DNA of 64,000 nt from Ceratopteris richardii. Lineage: Eukaryota; Streptophyta; Polypodiopsida; Polypodiales; Pteridaceae. The stretch lies in assembly GCA_020310875.1 (NCBI GenBank), contig CM035438.1, positions 102,739,563 through 102,803,562 on the forward strand, read 5' to 3'. The notes beneath the pieces were generated by a model, which saw only the letters and a list, made by a program, of their open reading frames with translations, was not told the DNA's origin and searched no databases. This document shows positions 59,275 through 64,000 of this stretch, piece after piece. The translations under genes were made by a program, and so were the position numbers. Position 1 is the first letter of the stretch. Each line of letters begins with the position of its first letter.

Positions 59275-59289
59275 CTTCTAGAAGGTTCT
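59275..59289 (-). promoter_or_regulatory. Perfect three-unit heat-shock element in the LTR
   Basis: CTTCT-AGAAG-GTTCT is three contiguous alternating 5-bp units of the nTTCn/nGAAn type bound by heat-shock factors. It lies about 95 bp upstream of the TATA box in the element's orientation, the usual distance for a U3 regulatory site. Binding is inferred from consensus only. Confidence 0.6.
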
Positions 59290-59324
59290 AGAGCTCTTTG
59301 GGCAAAATACTCTTCCCATGTACT

Positions 59325-59392
59325 CCATGGGGATTGAACCCAAGACCTCGTCCTTCACACCCTTGAGTCTTAACCATTAGGCTAAGTGGATT
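59325..59392 (-). other. tRNA-like sequence with pol III A and B boxes
   Basis: On the minus strand an A box (TAGCCTAATGG, 59374-59384) and a B box (GGTTCAATCCC, 59330-59340) lie in the order and spacing of a tRNA gene, with 'GGTTAAGACTC' after the A box. The would-be acceptor and anticodon stems do not pair well, so it is not a working tRNA gene. It may be the tRNA-derived head of a SINE inside the LTR. Confidence 0.55.
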
Positions 59393-59532
59393 ACTTGGTT
59401 ACAAGAGTAAATGACCTACCAGTAAGTCTAGACTCGAGATCTTTGGCCACACAAACGAATGACCAAACGGAATCCGATTTCAGATCTGTCTGAACCAATC
59501 GGATCCCTAGATCACCAACTTACTTTATTACA

Positions 59533-59545
59533 TTCTTCCCCCCTT
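59533..59545 (-). promoter_or_regulatory. Chromovirus polypurine tract
   Basis: AAGGGGGGAAGAA on the minus strand, followed directly by TGTAATAAAG, the start of the 3' LTR. This arrangement is standard for plant chromoviruses. Confidence 0.9.
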
Positions 59546-59762
59546 GGAAAATATTTTCGTCCTCGAAAATTAGAGCTATATATACTGTAGGCAACCCCCG
59601 AGCCTCATGTTCTAAAACTTGAAGAACATGCATTCATTCAAACAGGTTATTTACTTAGAACTTGAAAGTAAAAAACCTTATCATATTCTAGATCTTGAAG
59701 AACATGATCGGTTTATCTACTTAAAACTTGAAAGTAGAAAACCTTTTTTATTTGGGACCAAC

Positions 59763-62700
59763 TTAAAACTTGAAAGCTGGAAAACGTCGTTGGATTGTGG
59801 AAACTTTTTCCCATGTTGAATTTTCTTCAGTTCCATCCTTCCATTTTACTAAGCACTCTTCATACAAGTGGCTTCTTGTACGTTTATCTCGGGTGCGAAG
59901 TATCCTTTCAGGTTCATGAGGAACTGTTTCATTTACTGGAATAAGAAGTATGACCTGATGTCCAACTAGATTATCTGAATCTGTTAGACTCTTCCTAAGT
60001 CGGCTAACATGGAACACTGGATGAATCCAACTATCATCTAGAAGTTGTAATTCATAAGCCCACAAACCAACTTTCTTGGTGATTGGAAAAGGACCGCAAT
60101 ATCTAGGCGACAACTTGGCGCATTGACCAGTCTTGAACTTTTCCGATCTTTCAGGAATACGAAGATAAACTTGATCGCCAACCTGAAAAGTAACATCTCT
60201 TCGCTTTGGATCGGCATAAGCCTTTGCACGATCTTGAGCTTTCTTTAAATTTTCTTTAGCTAATTTAAGCTTAAAGTTCATGTCTTGAAGGAACTCTTGA
60301 GCTGCTTGAACTCGTTCATTATGAAGTCCCATTGCATAAGGAGACCTAGGCTGGAAACCGTACATCAACATGAATGGACTAAATTCAGTTGATGAATTCT
60401 TGGCACTGTTATAGGCAAACTCAGCTAAAGGAAGATAATCTTCCCAATCAGTCTGTTTGGAAGTAACATAAGCTCTAAGTATGTCTTCCAAAATCTGATT
60501 GACTTTCTCTGTCTGTCCATCCGTCTGGGGATGTTCAACTGTACTTAAACTTAGTTTAGTTTCAAGTCTACTAAAGACTGCTCGCCAAAAATGACTTGTA
60601 AATCGAGCATCTCTATCAGAAACTATGTCTACTGGAAGACCATAGAGTCTATAAAGTTGATTTACAAATATTTTTGCAAGTTGTGGAGTCTTATAAGTAG
60701 TCTTGACTGGTATAAACTGAGCAAGTTTAGTCAATCGATCAACTACAACCCAGACTGAATCAAAGCCCTTCTGAGTGCGGGGTAATCCAGAAATGAAATC
60801 CATGGAAATGCTTTCCCACTTTCCTTTGGGAATTTCCAAAGGATGTAGCAATCCTCCAACTTTAAGTCGTTCAAACTTATTTACTTGACATTTATGGCAC
60901 TTAGACACATAGTTTTGCACATCACGATGCAAACTAGGCCAATAAAAATGTCTTTTCACTAACTCATAGGTTCGGTTAATACCAGGATGTCTTGCACTTG
61001 GAGCATCATGGCATTCGAACAGTACTTGATTTCGTATGTCCACTATACTTGGGACACAAACCTTACCTTTATAAAGCAAATATTCATCTTGGAGAGAATA
61101 GTGTTTAAACTTTCTCTCAGAAGTACTTGCTTCCGTTTGTTTATCTTGTTCAGCTGCTTTCCATGCTTGACTGAAGCTTGGATCCTCTTTGCAGCTTCCT
61201 TTCAAAGTTGAAATAAATTCACTTTGAATTTGTACAAAACTTAGATTGTTCAACATAGGCATCCGACTTAGGGCATCTGCCACTGCATTGAACTTTCCTT
61301 TTCTGTACCTGAGCTCATAATCGAACTCTTGCAACTGTTCGGCCCATCTTGCTTTTCTACCTCTAAGATCAGGTTGGTTTGCAAACCACTTTATGCTCTC
61401 TTGATCAAAAACTATGGTCAACTTTGATCCATATAGATAATGGCGCCATTTCTTTAGAGCATTTATAATAGCGAACATCTCTCGCTCATAGGTAGAGTAG
61501 TTTTGCTGAGCAGGACTTAGCTTTCTACTCTCGAAAGCTATTGGTCGACCATCTTGGCTTAGTACTGCTCCTACTGCAGATGAACTTGCATCTGTCTCTA
61601 ATTGGAAAGGCTTGTTCGGATCTATGATCTGTAGAACCGGGGCCGATGCTAAAGCAAGTTTAAGTTCTTGAAAACTCTTTGCTTGCTCTTCTTTCCAATT
61701 TAACTTTTGATGCTTCCCTTTGAGTTGATCCGTCAAAGGTACTGCAATCTTGGCATATCTAGCCACAAACTTCCGATAATATCCTGCCAATCCGAGAAAA
61801 CTTTGTAGTTCTCGAACCGTCTTGGGCTCAGGCCATTCAAGAATCGCTTGGACCTTTTCCGGGTCAACTTTGTTTCCTTCCGCGGAAATAATATGACCTA
61901 AATACTTTACTTCTGGGGTAAAGAATTCACATTTTGACTCTTTACCGTAAAGTTTATTATCACGAAGAAGTTGAAAAACTTTTTTCAAGTGCTCTAAGTG
62001 ATTTTCATGATCTTTACTGTAGATCAGAATATCATCGAGAAAATCTACAACAAATTTTCCCAAATACGGCTTAAGCACTTGATTCATCAAAGTCATAAAT
62101 GTTGCGGGTGTGTTTGTCAACCCGAACGGCATCACTAAAAACTCGTAGTGACCAAACTTTGTTCGAAAGGCTGTTTTAGGAATATCATCATCTTTTATTC
62201 TGATCTGATGATAACCTTGGCGTAAATCAATCTTAGAAAAGACTGTAGCCCCCTTTAAACTATCGAAAAGATCTTCGACTAGTGGCATGGGATACTTGTT
62301 CTTTATCGTCAGATTATTTAACGCCCTATAATCTACACACAGCCTCATAGTTCCATCTTTCTTTTTCACTAGAAGGATGGGTGCTGCCCATGGAGACTGG
62401 CTTGGGCGGATAAATCCTTTATCCAAATACTCTTGGATTTGATTTTCCACCTCCTGATTCTGGACATAGGGGAGGCGGTATGGGTTTTGAGATTTTGGCT
62501 TGGTACCCGGAAATAGATCTATACTGTGATCAATGTTTCCACGAGAGGGTGGCAAGCCGTAGGGGAGTTCCTTAGGGAACACATCTTTAAATTCCTTCAT
62601 TAAATTGTTAAATTTAACATAAACTTCTCGAGGAATAAAGGACGAGACATAAGAAACTTGATTTATATTATCAGAATTGATTACATCGGTGCCAAGGACA

Positions 62701-62804
62701 AGAAAAGCTTGAGTCCTGGCTTCTTTATTTACAAGTTTCTGAAGTTCAGTGTATGATATCAAAGGGATACTTGGAACATCATGCTCACCCTTGATTTTAT
62801 ACAC
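59763..62804 (-). mobile_element. Chromovirus pol: RT, RNase H, integrase, chromodomain
   Basis: A 1013-codon frame. In order: reverse transcriptase (about 61900-62450, '[20 protein letters not shown]', '[11 protein letters not shown]', catalytic '[11 protein letters not shown]'); RNase H ('[15 protein letters not shown]', '[19 protein letters not shown]'); integrase zinc domain (about 60890-61020) and core (about 60350-60800, '[20 protein letters not shown]', '[13 protein letters not shown]'); a GPF-type segment ('[14 protein letters not shown]'); and a C-terminal chromodomain (59766-59900, '[19 protein letters not shown]'). The chromodomain is thought to steer integration to heterochromatin by reading histone marks. 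Confidence 0.95.
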
Positions 62805-62816
62805 TACACCGTCACG

Positions 62817-63830
62817 CTAGAATTCCAAAGTATTTGTAAAATAACACCTGGTCAATGAAGGTCCTAGACTCCATAGCCACTCTCTCCCTAAAACGAGATC
62901 TACCCGATCCATATTCATTATTTGGAAGTCCAAGGTGTCTTTAAATCCTTGGATTTCTAGTTCCAAATTACATATCATTGTGTCCCAAACACGGGTGTCT
63001 TGACCGTGCATCATGGAGACAATGTATTTATGAGGAGATGGTTCCTGAGGAAGAGCCAGTTTTTTTACTAACGCATAATTGATAAAATTATGCGTAGCAG
63101 AGTCATCCACCATTATCCAGATGGTGTGCCCTTTTACTGATCCATGCAACTTGACCAAATCATGTGGACCAAACTCTTGAGGTTGCCACATGTTTTTGGA
63201 GATTTGACATGAATGGGTACTGTCGCAGTGCATAATCTGAACCTTCTTTGCACTTGAATTTGCATCCAAGTTCAAAGATTGAATCAGATGGATTTGCTGC
63301 TTACCCTTTCCCTTACTTTCTCTTCCGACTGGACAGGCACGGCTTCGATGTCCACGCTTGAGACATTTAAAGCACAAGTTTTCTTTTTGTGCTTTATCAT
63401 GATCTTCTGGAGAAAGGATGTGTCTAAAAACACGAGGTTTTTTAGACACTCTTTCATTAGATCTAGTCCCTTTGCCCTTACGCTTAAAGTTATTCTTCTG
63501 GGAATAACTGCTTTCCTGCGGGACATCCAAACGTGAATTGTCCTCATAAATCTGTGCGACCTTAATCGCCTCTTCAAGGGATTTAGGCGCATGCCTCTTA
63601 ACTTCATTACGAATTCGCTGGTTAAGTCCTCTGACAAAACTGCGAAGTCGATGGAAGTCATCTAAATTCTTTAACTTCAGAATTACATCTCTGTATTGTG
63701 AAGAGAGATGGTGGATGCAATCCAAAGATGAGTAGGTGCCGCTACAACCAGCTTCACACCAGCCAACTGAGACTTCAGAGTTGATTAGTAGACCCTTTGA
63801 GCTTCCTAAATCCACCAAAATATCAGCCAA
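62817..63830 (-). mobile_element. Chromovirus gag C-terminal part and protease
   Basis: The segment has the end of the gag domain ('FVRGLNQRIRNEVKRHAPKS', 'EEAIKVAQIYED'), a zinc knuckle 'CFKCLKRGHRSRAC' near 63330-63375, and a protease segment ('NFINYALVKKLALPQEPSPH', 'VDLVLGREWLWSLGP') near 62850-63130. The N-terminal part of gag was not recognised upstream to 64000. It lies 12 bp from the start of pol. Confidence 0.85.
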
Positions 63831-64000
63831 GTACTTTGGAACATGTATCCCAAAAGTTTAAGTCAAGACCGACAAGTTGCGAAATGACTAGCTCCCAAAA
63901 CTTGCTATTTTTGGACATACACCTGCTGGAAAAAATGAACAGTGCTCTCAACCTGGAAGGAATTAGAAAAATTCCTTTTGGGCATAGCAAATAGACTTAG

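Larger units (their letters stand above)
59174..64000 (-). mobile_element. Ty3/gypsy chromovirus (right end beyond the window)
   Basis: A minus-strand element. Seen are gag end with zinc knuckle and protease (62817-63830), reverse transcriptase, RNase H, integrase and chromodomain (59763-62804), a polypurine tract (59533-59545) and a 3' LTR running left from 59532 with TATA box and other signals. The left limit given here is the TATA box; the LTR extends further left by an unknown amount. The 5' LTR and gag start lie beyond 64000. The pol frame is long and open, so it looks largely whole within view, with about one or two breaks. Confidence 0.92.

Noticed and set aside
59325-59392. A functional tRNA gene
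   Set aside because: A and B boxes are present, but the acceptor and anticodon stems do not pair, so only a tRNA-like relic is supported.

Overview
This is nuclear DNA of a land plant with a large, retrotransposon-rich genome. The evidence is an intronless pentatricopeptide-repeat (PPR) gene of organelle RNA metabolism, plant-type Ty1/copia and Ty3/gypsy LTR elements nested in one another, a predicted GT-AG intron, and very low gene density. The style of the PPR gene (about ten PLS triplets with an IKAC/LKAC-type signature) and of the gypsy elements suggests a seed-free plant such as a fern. That placement is an inference and is weak.

Layout. 1-2591 is AT-rich and shows no gene. 3044-6511 (-) is the only host gene that looks whole, a PLS-class PPR protein of 1155 aa. 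7033-11557 holds microsatellites and small tandem duplications. 11558-12400 (+) is the 5' part of a hAT-like transposase gene with an intron, cut off by a copia fossil (copia A, -). A 16.9-kb Ty3/gypsy element (gypsy 1, 15062-31941, -) sits inside the LTR of copia A with a 5-bp target duplication. After a gene-free stretch comes an older Athila-like gypsy fossil (gypsy 2, 34027-43783, -), then a relic of a second PPR gene (43877-44310, -). A broken hAT-like transposase (45531-47105, -) abuts copia B (47106-49542 plus LTR, -). Copia C follows at 51281-53820 (-). 53821-59100 is rich in simple repeats and holds a possible CACTA transposon end. A Ty3/gypsy chromovirus (59174-64000, -) runs off the right edge.

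The most unusual material is in gypsy 1. Its 1.4-kb leader holds an array of CGATAC and palindromic TCGCGA motifs arranged in at least three diverged units of about 180 bp, in which motif positions are kept while spacers differ. Its pol region carries two integrase-type zinc-binding domains in tandem and a second retropepsin-like domain after the integrase. Both gypsy 1 and gypsy 2 carry long coiled-coil reading frames in the position where some retroelements have an envelope gene. Other notable points are a tRNA 3'-end-like sequence where gypsy 2 should have its polypurine tract, and a perfect three-unit heat-shock element plus a tRNA-like box pair in the chromovirus LTR.

The genes do not form a pathway. 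The window is one host PPR locus surrounded by layered mobile-element fossils, nearly all on the minus strand.
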